From Gammaproteobacteria bacterium (GTDB lineage: Bacteria; Pseudomonadota; Gammaproteobacteria; Pseudomonadales; Porticoccaceae), in contig JACPPB010000020.1 in assembly GCA_016191205.1 (NCBI GenBank), positions 1-64,000 of the forward strand: DNA of 64,000 nt. Direction: 5' to 3'. The position numbers and the translations under genes were made by a program. Each line of letters starts with the position of its first letter. Position 1 is the first letter of the stretch. The notes below the pieces were generated by a model that was not told the DNA's origin, did not search any database, and was given only the letters and a program-made list of their open reading frames with translations. This document shows, in pieces, positions 8,407 to 17,751 of the stretch.

Positions 8407-11400
8407 TCAGTAGTTGAGTTGCAGGCTGTCGCGGCCGAAATTATCCCGCAGCCGGTGGAGGAGTTCATCCTCGGGATTCAGCGCCCAATCCGGGGGCAGG
8501 GCAATCTCGCCCATGGCACCGGCGCGGCGATAGCGCAGCCGCAGCGGGCAGCTACCGCGTCGGTAGGGCGCCAGGATGTCCGCCAGCAGCAGCGCCCCGT
8601 CGGCGCCGACACGGTCGCCGCGCAATTCCAGCACCAGGCTTTTCAGAGCCGAGCGCCGGGCCTCGGCCAGGGTCTGCACGGTATCGGCACGCATCTTGAT
8701 GCCACCGCTGTAGTCGTCTTCGCTGACCTGGCCCTCGACAACGAGAATGGCATCGCGAGCGAGCTTTTCCCGGTGTTCGCGGTACAACTCGGCAAACACC
8801 GCCACCTCGATGCGACCACTGCGGTCATCGAGCGTGATGAAACACATGGTATCGCCGCGCCGGGTCTTCATGGTGCGGGTGCCGACCACCAGGCCGACCA
8901 GACGCTGGGTTTCGCGCGCGGCACGCAGCGCGGCGATGCGCAGCGGCACCAGACGCTCCAGCTCATCGACGTACTCGTCGAGGGGATGCCCGGTCAGGTA
9001 CAGCCCGAGCGTCTCTTTCTCGCCGCGCAGGCGCTCGGCCACACCGAATCCGGGCACAGTCGCATAAGACGCATAGCCCCGCCGCGTCGCCCGTTGCGCC
9101 GGTGCGCCACCGAACAGATCGCCCATGCCGGCATCCAGATTGCGGGCCTGCTGGTCCGCGAGGCGCACCGCTTCCTCCGTCGCCGCACACAGGACCGCGC
9201 GGCGATAACCGATATCGGCAGCGGCCCCGAACGCGTCCTGCTCCGGACCCAGGGTATCCATGGCGCCGGCGCGAATGAGGGCGTCGAGCGCGCGCTTGTT
9301 GAGCCGGCGGGAATCGACGCGGGCGCAAAAATCGAACAGGTCGAGGAAGGGTCCTCCGGACTCGCGGGCCGCGATGATGGCGTCCACCGGACCCTGCCCG
9401 AGCCCCTTGATCGCGCCGAGTCCGTAGATGACGCCGCCATCCTCGGCGACCGAGAACTGGTACAGCCCGGCGTTGACATCGGGTGGCGCGACCTTCAGCG
9501 CCAGCGCACGGCATTCGTCGATCAGCGTGACGACTTTGTCGGTGTTCTGCATGTCGGCGGACAGCACCGCCGCCATGAAAGCCGCCGGATGATGGGCCTT
9601 GAGCCAGGCGGTCTGATACGCGAGCAGCGCATAGGCGGCGGAGTGCGATTTGTTGAAGCCGTAGCCGGCAAATTTTTCCATCAGGTCGAAGATGTTTTCG
9701 GCCAGCTCCGCCGCGATGCCGTTGGCGATGGCGCCCGCGCAAAAAATCGCGCGCTGCTCGGCCATCTCCTCGGCTTTCTTTTTGCCCATGGCGCGGCGCA
9801 GCAGGTCGGCCTCGCCGAGGGAGTAACCGCCCAGCACCTGGGCGATCTGCATCACCTGCTCCTGATACAGGATGATGCCGTAGGTGGGTTCCAGCACCGG
9901 TTTGAGCGCGGGGTGCTGGTATTTCGGATGCGGATAGGCCACCGGCTGGCGGCCGTGCTTGCGGTCGATGAAGTCATCCACCATGCCCGACTGCAACGGA
10001 CCCGGCCGAAACAGGGCCACCAGGGCCACGATGTCCTCGAAGCGGCTCGGCTTGAGGCGCAGGATCAGTTCGCGGATGCCGCGCGATTCGAGCTGGAACA
10101 CCGCCGTGGTGCGCGCCTTTTGCAACAACACATAGGTCGCCGGATCGTCGAGGGGAATGGCGGCGATCACGATCGGCGCGGCGCCGGCACGCGCCCGTTC
10201 GCGGTTGGCGTTGCGCACCGCCCAGTCGATGATGGTCAGGGTGCGCAGACCGAGAAAATCGAACTTGACCAGACCCACGCGCTCGACATCGTCCTTGTCG
10301 AACTGCGTCACCAGACCTTCGCCGGCGGCGTCGCAGTACAGCGGCGCAAAGTCGGTGATGGCGCCGGGCGCGATGACCACGCCGCCCGCGTGTTTGCCGG
10401 CGTTGCGCGTCAGGCCTTCGAGCTGGAGCGCCATGTCCCAGATTTCCTGGGCCTCGTCATCGCCGGCCAGAAAATCGCGCAGCACTTCTTCCTGCTCGCG
10501 CGCCTTCTCCAGGGTGATGCCCAGTTCGTTGGGAATCATTTTCGACAGCTTGTCCGCCAGTCCGTAGGACTTGCCCTGCACCCGCGCCACATCGCGCACC
10601 ACCGCCTTGGCGGCCATGGTGCCGAAGGTGATGATCTGGGACACCGCCTCGCGGCCGTAGCGGTCCGCAACATAGGCGATGACGCGGTCGCGGTTGTCCA
10701 TGCAGAAATCGATGTCGAAATCGGGCATCGACACCCGCTCGGGATTGAGGAAACGCTCGAACAGCAGATCGTAGGCAAGCGGGTCGAGATCGGTGATTTC
10801 GAGCGCGTAGGCGACCAGCGAGCCGGCACCGGAACCGCGCCCCGGCCCCACGGGAATATCGTTGGCCTTGGCCCAGCGGATGAAGTCCATCACGATCAGG
10901 AAGTAACCCGCGAACCCCATCTGCTCGATGATGCCGATCTCGAATTCCAGCCGCGCGCTGTAGCGCGTGCGCTGGTCCTCGTAATCGGGCCGCGCCGGAT
11001 CCAGCAGCACCGCCAGGCGCCGCTCCAGCCCTTCGGTGGCGACCCGGTGGAAAAACTCGGCGGCGGACATGCCGGCCGGCACCGGGTATTCCGGCAGGCG
11101 CACCTGATCCAGCCGCAGCTCCAGATTGCAGCGCCGGGCGATCTCCACGCTGTTGGCGAGCGCCTCGGGCAGGTCGTCGAAGAGTTCCGCCATCTCGGCG
11201 GGCGAACGCAGATACTGGCGGTCGCTGTAGCGGCGCTCGCGGCGCGGGTCGTTGAGGGTACGGCTCTCGTTGATGCATACCCGCGCCTCGTGGGCGTCGA
11301 ACTGGTCGGGCGCGAGAAAACGCACATCATTGGTGGCGACCACAGGGCAGTCGTGCTCGGCGGCAAGGGCCACGGCGCGATGCAGATACTCGTCCTCGTC

Positions 11401-11928
11401 GGGGCGGCCGGTGCGATGCAGTTCGAGGTAGTAACGCTCCGGAAAATCCTTCAGCCAGCCTTGCAACAGGGCAGCAGCGTCTTCGCGCCGGTTGAGCAGT
11501 GCCTGCCCCACATCGCCGAACCGGCCACCCGAGAGGGCGATCAGACCTTCGCTCGCCGCTGTAATCCAGTCTCGGCGCAGGGTCGGCCGACCCTGGACCT
11601 GACCTTCCAGATAGCCGCGCGACATGAGACGCGTGAGGTTGCGGTACCCGATTTCGTTTTGCACCAGCAGGGTAAGGCGCGCCGGCGCCCCACCATTGGC
11701 GTCGGTCAGGGTGAACTCGGCGCCACAGATGGGTTTGAGGCCCCGGCGCTGGGCGGCTTCATAGAACTTGACCAGCGCAAAAAAATTGCAGACGTCGGTC
11801 AGCGCGACCGCGGGCATCCCCAGTTCGACGCAGCGTTCGACCAGCTCGTCGATGCGGATCAGACCGTCCACCAGCGAATACTCGCTGTGGACGCCGAGGT
11901 GGATGAATTGCGGTTCGGAAACGGTCAT
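8407..11928 (-). CDS. dnaE: DNA polymerase III alpha subunit
   Basis: A 1173-residue replicative polymerase (E. coli 1160). The N-terminal PHP domain starts with [30 protein letters not shown] and the palm motif PDFDIDF (catalytic aspartates near 403 and 405) follow, and the C-terminal third carries the HhH and OB-fold regions and tau-binding end. ATG 11928 is used because it sits seven bases after the stop of the preceding KAS III gene and aligns with the family start. It synthesises DNA at the fork. The insertion of a KAS III gene between rnhB and dnaE is unusual. Confidence 0.96.
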   Translation of the reverse strand: MTVSEPQFIHLGVHSEYSLVDGLIRIDELVERCVELGMPAVALTDVCNFFALVKFYEAAQRRGLKPICGAEFTLTDANGGAPARLTLLVQNEIGYRNLTRLMSRGYLEGQVQGRPTLRRDWITAASEGLIALSGGRFGDVGQALLNRREDAAALLQGWLKDFPERYYLELHRTGRPDEDEYLHRAVALAAEHDCPVVATNDVRFLAPDQFDAHEARVCINESRTLNDPRRERRYSDRQYLRSPAEMAELFDDLPEALANSVEIARRCNLELRLDQVRLPEYPVPAGMSAAEFFHRVATEGLERRLAVLLDPARPDYEDQRTRYSARLEFEIGIIEQMGFAGYFLIVMDFIRWAKANDIPVGPGRGSGAGSLVAYALEITDLDPLAYDLLFERFLNPERVSMPDFDIDFCMDNRDRVIAYVADRYGREAVSQIITFGTMAAKAVVRDVARVQGKSYGLADKLSKMIPNELGITLEKAREQEEVLRDFLAGDDEAQEIWDMALQLEGLTRNAGKHAGGVVIAPGAITDFAPLYCDAAGEGLVTQFDKDDVERVGLVKFDFLGLRTLTIIDWAVRNANRERARAGAAPIVIAAIPLDDPATYVLLQKARTTAVFQLESRGIRELILRLKPSRFEDIVALVALFRPGPLQSGMVDDFIDRKHGRQPVAYPHPKYQHPALKPVLEPTYGIILYQEQVMQIAQVLGGYSLGEADLLRRAMGKKKAEEMAEQRAIFCAGAIANGIAAELAENIFDLMEKFAGYGFNKSHSAAYALLAYQTAWLKAHHPAAFMAAVLSADMQNTDKVVTLIDECRALALKVAPPDVNAGLYQFSVAEDGGVIYGLGAIKGLGQGPVDAIIAARESGGPFLDLFDFCARVDSRRLNKRALDALIRAGAMDTLGPEQDAFGAAADIGYRRAVLCAATEEAVRLADQQARNLDAGMGDLFGGAPAQRATRRGYASYATVPGFGVAERLRGEKETLGLYLTGHPLDEYVDELERLVPLRIAALRAARETQRLVGLVVGTRTMKTRRGDTMCFITLDDRSGRIEVAVFAELYREHREKLARDAILVVEGQVSEDDYSGGIKMRADTVQTLAEARRSALKSLVLELRGDRVGADGALLLADILAPYRRGSCPLRLRYRRAGAMGEIALPPDWALNPEDELLHRLRDNFGRDSLQLNY

Positions 11929-11935
11929 TCCCGGG

Positions 11936-13012
11936 TCAGGTGCGCTGCCGCGCCCGCCGCGCGATGGCAGCCTGGGTGAGCTCAAGGCCGGTTTGTTCGC
12001 ACGGCGGCAGTTCGATATCCGTGGTGCCGAGGGGCGTGACGCGCTGGCCCCATCTGAGCAAGCTCGCGGCCCAGGTCAGACCGGCACCAAACGCCGTGAA
12101 CAGGATCGTCATGCCGGGTTTGACGCGCCCATCGTCGAGCGCTTCGCACAGGGCGATGGGAATCGAACTGGTGGATGTGTTGGCGTATTTCTCCAGAGTC
12201 AGCACCACCTTGTCCGTGCTCACACCCAGGCGTCGCACCACCGCTTCCACGATGCGGAGATTGGCCTGATGGGGCACGATCAGGTCGAGTTCGTGGAGCT
12301 GGACGCCACCCTGGGTCAACACCGCCTCGCAGGCGTCGCCCATGCCCTTGACCGCATGTTTGAAAATTTCCGGCCCGCTGAAGTCGATGGAGATGTCGAG
12401 CGGCCGGTATTGCGCAATGGCATCCAGGCCGAAATCCGGTATCGCGAGCAACTCACGGGTGCCGGGTACGCAACCGAGCTTGCCGGCAAAAAATCCGCTT
12501 GCGTGCGCCGAAGCCTGCAGCACGAAAGCACCGGCGCCATCGCCAAACAGGACGGCCGACTCGCGCCGCGACCAGTTCATCAGCGAACTCAGGCGCTCCG
12601 AACCGATCACCAAGGCCGTGCGGATGCTGCCCGCGCGAATCATGTCGGAAACCATGTTGAATGCGTAGAGAAAGCCGCTGCACGCTGCGTTGATGTCCAG
12701 CACTCCGGCGTGTAGCGCGCCCAGCCGGTTCTGCACGATGGACGCGGTATTGGGTATCAGCTCGTCCGGCGAGCTGGTGGCGTAGACGATCATGTCCACA
12801 TCGGCCGCGGCGACACCCGCGGCCGCCAGTGCGCGGGTACCGGCGACCACGCCCAGCTCGGCGCCCGTGACATGGCTGATACGACGCTCGCGGATACCAC
12901 TGCGGCTGAAGATCCACTCGTCCGAAGTATCCATGATCGTTTCGATATCACGATTGGACAGGACAGCGGGAGGTAAACAGCGTCCCCATCCGGTGATTTC
13001 AGCATGGATCAT
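11936..13012 (-). CDS. fabH: 3-oxoacyl-ACP synthase III (FabH-like)
   Basis: A 358-residue KAS III protein with the full C-H-N triad: C111 in AACSG, H248 in PHQAN, N278 in YANTS. KAS III enzymes condense an acyl-CoA primer with malonyl-ACP to start fatty acid synthesis. It is longer than usual (about 320) because of a C-terminal tail after ~325 that looks unrelated to the fold. It lies between rnhB and dnaE, seven bases before dnaE, not in a plsX-fabH-fabD cluster. It may be the housekeeping FabH, or a second KAS III making a special acyl chain; the sequence alone does not decide. Confidence 0.85.
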   Translation of the reverse strand: MIHAEITGWGRCLPPAVLSNRDIETIMDTSDEWIFSRSGIRERRISHVTGAELGVVAGTRALAAAGVAAADVDMIVYATSSPDELIPNTASIVQNRLGALHAGVLDINAACSGFLYAFNMVSDMIRAGSIRTALVIGSERLSSLMNWSRRESAVLFGDGAGAFVLQASAHASGFFAGKLGCVPGTRELLAIPDFGLDAIAQYRPLDISIDFSGPEIFKHAVKGMGDACEAVLTQGGVQLHELDLIVPHQANLRIVEAVVRRLGVSTDKVVLTLEKYANTSTSSIPIALCEALDDGRVKPGMTILFTAFGAGLTWAASLLRWGQRVTPLGTTDIELPPCEQTGLELTQAAIARRARQRT

Positions 13013-13103
13013 GGAACTTCCCGGCAGCGTCAGGGGGTTTTGATTATGCCGGAATTGTCGGGCAGATGCGGCACGCGCGCAATGCGGATTCCGTTATCCG
13101 GAT

Positions 13104-13706
13104 TCAGTGGCCTGGAGATGCCGGCGCCGCCCGCCGCACCGGAGCGAACGACATCCGGTGCCAGATACAGGGCCCCAGACGGGCCAGCGCGGCGCAGTGC
13201 TCGCGCGTACCATAGCCTTTGTGGCGGGCGAAACCGTAGCCGGGAAACTCCCGATCCAGTGCCGTCATTTCCCGGTCCCGGGTTACCTTGGCGACAATGG
13301 CAGCCGCGCTGATGCAGGGAATCTTCGCATCACCGCGCACGATGGCTTCCGACGCATGGTGCCAGTTCGGCAGGCGGTTGCCATCCACGACCACGAAGCC
13401 CGGCGCCGGCGCGAGCGCCGCGACCGCGCGCTCCATGGCCAGCAGCGTCGCCTGCAGGATGTTGTGGGTATCGATTTCCGCCACCGTCGCCCGTCCGATC
13501 GCCCAGGCACTGGCGCTGGCGAGAATTTCCGCATAAAGCGCTGCGCGCCGCGCCGCGCTGAGCGTTTTGGAGTCGGCAAGGCCGCTGATCGGACGCGCCG
13601 GATCCAGTACGACCGCTGCCGCCAGCACATCGCCCGCCAGACAACCGCGGCCGACCTCATCGACGCCGGCAACCCGTGCACGACCCTGGCTCGGGTCCGT
13701 TTTCAT
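13104..13706 (-). CDS. rnhB: Ribonuclease HII
   Basis: A 200-residue RNase HII with the GVDEVGRG motif (D16, E17) and D108 in VVVDGN as metal ligands. It removes ribonucleotides and RNA from DNA duplexes. Its ATG overlaps the lpxB stop (ATGA, 13703-13706), the coupling usual for lpxB-rnhB. It would normally be followed by dnaE; here a KAS III gene intervenes. Confidence 0.95.
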   Translation of the reverse strand: MKTDPSQGRARVAGVDEVGRGCLAGDVLAAAVVLDPARPISGLADSKTLSAARRAALYAEILASASAWAIGRATVAEIDTHNILQATLLAMERAVAALAPAPGFVVVDGNRLPNWHHASEAIVRGDAKIPCISAAAIVAKVTRDREMTALDREFPGYGFARHKGYGTREHCAALARLGPCIWHRMSFAPVRRAAPASPGH

Positions 13707-14851
13707 GGCGCCGCGTCGATCAGTTCCGCCAGGGCCGCCGCCGCACGTTCGCTGGCGCCGCGGCGCAGTTGCCGATGCAGCGCATCGAACTCGGCGATCA
13801 GCGCCGCGCGCTCCGATGTCTCATCCAGACACCGCGACACCTGCCCGGAAAGGGCTTCCACTGTCGCCGCGTCCTGGAGCAACTCGGGCACCAGTTCGCG
13901 CCCCGCCAGTAGGTTGGGCAGCGACACATGCTTGAGTTTGACCAGACGGGACGCCAGCGCATGGGTAAGGCGCCCGGTGCGGTATGCCACCACCATGGGC
14001 TTTTTGAGCAGCATGGCTTCGAGGGCACTGGTCCCCGAGGCGAGCAGCACGGCGTCGGCCGCCGCCATGGCGGTGTGGGACTGGCCATCCAGCACCTGGA
14101 CCGGCAATCCGGGGTATGCGGCCAAGAGCGCAGCGATCTGGGCCCGACGCGCCGCGTTGGCCGCGGGCAATACACAGAGCAATCCGGGCACCCGCTCCCG
14201 ACACGCAGCCAGGGTGTCGAGAAACAGCGGTCCCAGCAGGGCGACTTCACTGCCGCGGCTGCCGGGCAGCACGGCCAGCACCGGGGCATCCGCCGGCAAC
14301 GCCAGGCGTCGCCGCGCGCCGGCGGTGTCGGGCTCCAGCGGCAGCTCATCGGCCAGCGGATGGCCCACCCAGGTTACCGGCACGCCGTGGCGACGGTAGA
14401 ACTCGGCCTCGAAGGGAAACAGCACCAGCATGTGATCGACGGCGCGGGCGATCTTGCGGATGCGGCCCTGGCGCCAGGCCCACACCGAGGGGCTCACATA
14501 GTGCGCGGTTCGGATGCCGACGCCGCGCAATGTCAGTTCCAGACCCAGATTGAAATCGGGCGCGTCGATGCCGACGAACAGTGCGGGCTGCCGCTTGCGG
14601 AAGTGACGTGCAAGCCCGCGCCGGATGCGCAGCAACTCCGGCAGGCGCTTGAGGGGCTCAACGAAACCCATCACCGCCAGACGCTCCAGGGGATACAGGC
14701 TGCGGAAACCTTCCGCCGCCATGGCGTCGCCGCCGATACCTTCAAACTGGGCATCGGGATAGCGGCGGCGCAGGGCCCGTATCAGTCCCGCGCCCAGACG
14801 ATCGCCGGAAACCTCACCCGCAACCATTCCGATACAAGGGGCGGTGGACAC
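13703..14851 (-). CDS. lpxB: Lipid-A-disaccharide synthase
   Basis: A 382-residue GT19 protein of the usual length. It starts with the characteristic [11 protein letters not shown] and GIGGDAM segments, and carries [10 protein letters not shown] and GHPLADE. It joins UDP-diacylglucosamine and lipid X to make the lipid A disaccharide at the inner face of the inner membrane. It follows lpxA after five bases and overlaps rnhB by four. Confidence 0.97.
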   Translation of the reverse strand: MSTAPCIGMVAGEVSGDRLGAGLIRALRRRYPDAQFEGIGGDAMAAEGFRSLYPLERLAVMGFVEPLKRLPELLRIRRGLARHFRKRQPALFVGIDAPDFNLGLELTLRGVGIRTAHYVSPSVWAWRQGRIRKIARAVDHMLVLFPFEAEFYRRHGVPVTWVGHPLADELPLEPDTAGARRRLALPADAPVLAVLPGSRGSEVALLGPLFLDTLAACRERVPGLLCVLPAANAARRAQIAALLAAYPGLPVQVLDGQSHTAMAAADAVLLASGTSALEAMLLKKPMVVAYRTGRLTHALASRLVKLKHVSLPNLLAGRELVPELLQDAATVEALSGQVSRCLDETSERAALIAEFDALHRQLRRGASERAAAALAELIDAAP

Positions 14852-14856
14852 CGGAA

Positions 14857-15627
14857 TCAGCGGATGATGCCGCGCCGGGAACGCCGAATCGACTGGATCA
14901 GCGGCGCCAGCACACCATCGGGATCCGGCGTGGCATCCAGGGCGGCGAGGGCCTCGTCCAGCTTCAGGCCGCGGCGATAGAGGGTTCGATAGGCGCCCTG
15001 CACCAGCCGGATCTGGGTTGGCGTAAAGCCCCTGCGCGCCAGCCCCACCTTGTTGATGGTCCTTGGCGTCGCCGGATAACCGACCGCCATGACGTAGGCG
15101 GGCAAGTCCTGGTTGAGGAACGCCGCCGCGCCGAGGAAAGCGTGCGCGCCCACCTGTATGTGCTGGTGCAGCATGGTAAAGCCGGACAGGAACGCCCAGT
15201 CATCGACCCGGACGTGGCCGGCCAGGGAGGCGTTATTGACCATGATGATATGGTCGCCGATCACGCAGTCGTGCCCGATGTGAACATAGGCCATGATCAG
15301 GTTGTGGTTGCCGATGCGCGTCTCACCCCGATCCTGCACGGTGCCGCGATGGATGGTGACGCCCTCGCGGATGCGGTTGTGATCCCCGATGATCAACCGC
15401 GTCGGTTCGCCCCCGTACTTGATATCCGGCGTGTCCTCACCCACCGTTGCGAACTGATAGATGACATTGTCGCGCCCGATGCGGGTCGGACCCTTGAGCA
15501 CCGCATGGGAATGGACAATGGTGTTATCGCCGATCTCCACATCCGGCCCGACATAGGTCCAGGGACCTATGGTGACATTGCGGCCCAGGCTGGCCTTCGG
15601 ATCTATCTTCGCCAGGGGATCGATCAT
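14857..15627 (-). CDS. lpxA: UDP-N-acetylglucosamine acyltransferase
   Basis: A 256-residue left-handed beta-helix protein built of hexapeptide repeats, with the catalytic histidine in HIGHDC (H119). It catalyses the first step of lipid A synthesis, O-acylating UDP-GlcNAc. ATG 15627 (MIDPLAKIDP) is chosen by family alignment and because it starts five bases after the fabZ stop. The C-terminal helical domain is complete. Confidence 0.97.
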   Translation of the reverse strand: MIDPLAKIDPKASLGRNVTIGPWTYVGPDVEIGDNTIVHSHAVLKGPTRIGRDNVIYQFATVGEDTPDIKYGGEPTRLIIGDHNRIREGVTIHRGTVQDRGETRIGNHNLIMAYVHIGHDCVIGDHIIMVNNASLAGHVRVDDWAFLSGFTMLHQHIQVGAHAFLGAAAFLNQDLPAYVMAVGYPATPRTINKVGLARRGFTPTQIRLVQGAYRTLYRRGLKLDEALAALDATPDPDGVLAPLIQSIRRSRRGIIR

Positions 15628-15632
15628 GGAAC

Positions 15633-16076
15633 CTAGGGCGCTTCGAGCGCACACAGAATGTTGGCCTCGCATACCAGCTTATCGTCGACGCTGGCGCTGC
15701 ACCGGAAGCGCCAGATATTGCGCTTGCGGGTATCGATCTCGGCGGTCAGCATCAGTCGATCACCGGGCACCACGGGACGCTTGAAGCGCACCCCGTCGAC
15801 ACCCGCGAACAAATAAAGACGCTCGTCACCAGGCTGGCGATCAACGGTCACAAACCCCAGCACACCCGCCGCCTGAGCCATGGCCTCGATGATCAGGACG
15901 CCCGGAAATATGGGCTTGACCGGAAAATGACCGGTGAACACCTGCTCGTTAACCGTGATGTTTTTGTACGCCAGAATGCGTTTGCCGGGCTCCACCTCCA
16001 CGACCCTGTCGATCAACAGCATCGGGTAGCGGTGAGGCAGCAAACGTTGAATGTCTCCGATCGACAGAGAGCTCAT
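15633..16076 (-). CDS. fabZ: 3-hydroxyacyl-ACP dehydratase FabZ
   Basis: A hot-dog fold dehydratase with the active-site helix [17 protein letters not shown] (H50, E64 from this start). It dehydrates 3-hydroxyacyl-ACP in fatty acid elongation and competes with lpxD for the same pool, which is why the two are commonly linked. The ATG at 16076 gives 147 residues; a GTG at 16112, inside the end of lpxD, gives 159 and cannot be excluded. Confidence 0.95.
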   Translation of the reverse strand: MSSLSIGDIQRLLPHRYPMLLIDRVVEVEPGKRILAYKNITVNEQVFTGHFPVKPIFPGVLIIEAMAQAAGVLGFVTVDRQPGDERLYLFAGVDGVRFKRPVVPGDRLMLTAEIDTRKRNIWRFRCSASVDDKLVCEANILCALEAP

Positions 16077-16098
16077 GGCAGGGGCCTGGAGAGTGGGT

Positions 16099-17130
16099 TC
16101 ACGATTCGTCACCGATCTTGTTTTCCAATTTTTTCACCCGCCGCGCCAGCTCATCCAGATGCCGGAACCGCGCCGCGTTGCGCCGCCACTGTGGCGTTTC
16201 GTCCATCAACAGATCGGCGGAATAGGCACCGGGCCGGGTGATGGACTTGGACAATGTGCAGCGCGCATGGGCGATGACGTGGTCGCAAATGCTGACGTGC
16301 CCGACCGCTCCCGATTGGCCGGCGAATACGCAGTTCTTGCCCACCGTGGTGCTGCCGGCAATCGCTGCATAGGCGGCCATCGCGGTGTTCTCGCCCAGGT
16401 GCACGTTATGGCCGATCTGGACATGGTTGTCGAGGATAACGCCCGCCTCGATAACCGTGTCACCGAGCGCACCGCGATCAATGGTGGTGCAGGCGCCAAT
16501 CTCCACGCGGTCACCGATGACGACGCCGCCCAGTTGGTGAATCTTGATCCAGCGGCCGCCGTCGTTGGCAAAACCAAAACCATCGGCACCCAAGACCGCA
16601 CCGCCATGAATTACCACGCCTGAGCCGATGCGCACGCCGTGATAAATCGTGACATTGGCGGCGATGCGGCAATCGGGGCCGACAACCGAATTCGCGCCGA
16701 CACTGGTGCCCGGGCCGAGAACGACGCGCTCGCCGATCGACGCGCCGGGGCCGACGGTCACATGAGCGCCGATCGCGGCGCTGGCGGCCACGGTTGCAGC
16801 GGGATGAATGATCGCGCTGGGATGCACGCCGATCTCTGCGGGCGGGGTCGTGTCGAACAACGCGGTGGCGCGGGCATAGGCGACATAGGCGTCGCTGGCG
16901 ATCAGGGCGTGACCTGCGAAGTGACTCGCGTCGGATGCGGCCAGAATGACCGCCGCGGCGCTTGTTTGCGCCAACTGGTCGCGGTACGCGCTGTTGGCGA
17001 AAAAGCTCAACTCGCCGGCGCGCGCATCCTTCAAGGTATTCAGGCCATAAATCCGGAGCGTCGGATCGCCGCGCACGGTGGCACCGATACGCGTGGCGAT
17101 CTCACTCAGGATGCGGCCGCGTTCCGCCAC
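16099..17130 (-). CDS. lpxD: UDP-3-O-acylglucosamine N-acyltransferase
   Basis: A 343-residue trimeric acyltransferase: an N-terminal uridine-binding domain, then hexapeptide repeats with the catalytic histidine in QIGHNV (H241), then a helical C-terminus. It adds the second 3-hydroxyacyl chain in lipid A synthesis. It starts with GTG immediately after the TAA of skp, so translation is probably coupled. Confidence 0.97.
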   Translation of the reverse strand: MAERGRILSEIATRIGATVRGDPTLRIYGLNTLKDARAGELSFFANSAYRDQLAQTSAAAVILAASDASHFAGHALIASDAYVAYARATALFDTTPPAEIGVHPSAIIHPAATVAASAAIGAHVTVGPGASIGERVVLGPGTSVGANSVVGPDCRIAANVTIYHGVRIGSGVVIHGGAVLGADGFGFANDGGRWIKIHQLGGVVIGDRVEIGACTTIDRGALGDTVIEAGVILDNHVQIGHNVHLGENTAMAAYAAIAGSTTVGKNCVFAGQSGAVGHVSICDHVIAHARCTLSKSITRPGAYSADLLMDETPQWRRNAARFRHLDELARRVKKLENKIGDES

Positions 17131-17643
17131 TTACTTGGTCTTGGCGTTGAGCCGCTCAAGCAGCTTGCCGGTGACATCCAGTCCGGGATCAGCCACGATC
17201 ACTGCCTCGCGCTGCAACAACAGTGTGATGCCTTCGGCTTCCACCAACTCTTTGAGCGCAGCCTGAACCTTGGGCTGCAACTCTTCCATGATCTTGCCTT
17301 GCAGCTGTTGCACCTCGGCTCGCAATTTGCGCTCTACCAGCTCGTAATCCGCCCGCAGGTATTCCATTTTCTTTTGATTTTCGGTCGCCTGCTCCTGGGA
17401 CATGGTATCGCGCTCTGCTTCGATTTTCTTTTGCAGGGCTTTCACGTCGGCCGCGATACTGTCATATTTTGCCTGCAGCCCGACGAATTCAGATTCAGCC
17501 TGGAGCTGCTTCTGCCGAGCCTTGGCCACATCGGAAGTAAAAATCACCCGCTGGATATCAACCACCGCGATTTTATCGACCGCTGCCGCGGGAAGCGCAA
17601 AAAACGCCAAGGCAAGCATGGACCCTACAAAAATTCGTCTCAC
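17131..17643 (-). CDS. skp: Periplasmic chaperone Skp (OmpH family)
   Basis: A 170-residue secreted protein. A signal peptide ends near PAAA-V (residues ~19-21); the rest is largely charged, coiled-coil helix (~40-140), as expected for the tentacles of trimeric Skp that hold unfolded outer-membrane proteins for BamA. It sits between bamA and lpxD, its conserved position. Confidence 0.92.
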   Translation of the reverse strand: MRRIFVGSMLALAFFALPAAAVDKIAVVDIQRVIFTSDVAKARQKQLQAESEFVGLQAKYDSIAADVKALQKKIEAERDTMSQEQATENQKKMEYLRADYELVERKLRAEVQQLQGKIMEELQPKVQAALKELVEAEGITLLLQREAVIVADPGLDVTGKLLERLNAKTK

Positions 17644-17751
17644 AACATCTCCCTCACTAGGTGATTAAACTGTCACGAACGCTGATAACCATCCCCGGAG
17701 TCCGCGTCCGGATCAAGTCTCCGGCCACCGATTCCGTCACCCACTTCGGGC

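Noticed and set aside
8365-11979. A 1204-codon open frame on the plus strand
   Set aside because: It is the antisense shadow of dnaE in GC-rich DNA; it has no recognisable domain and dnaE fits the other strand perfectly.
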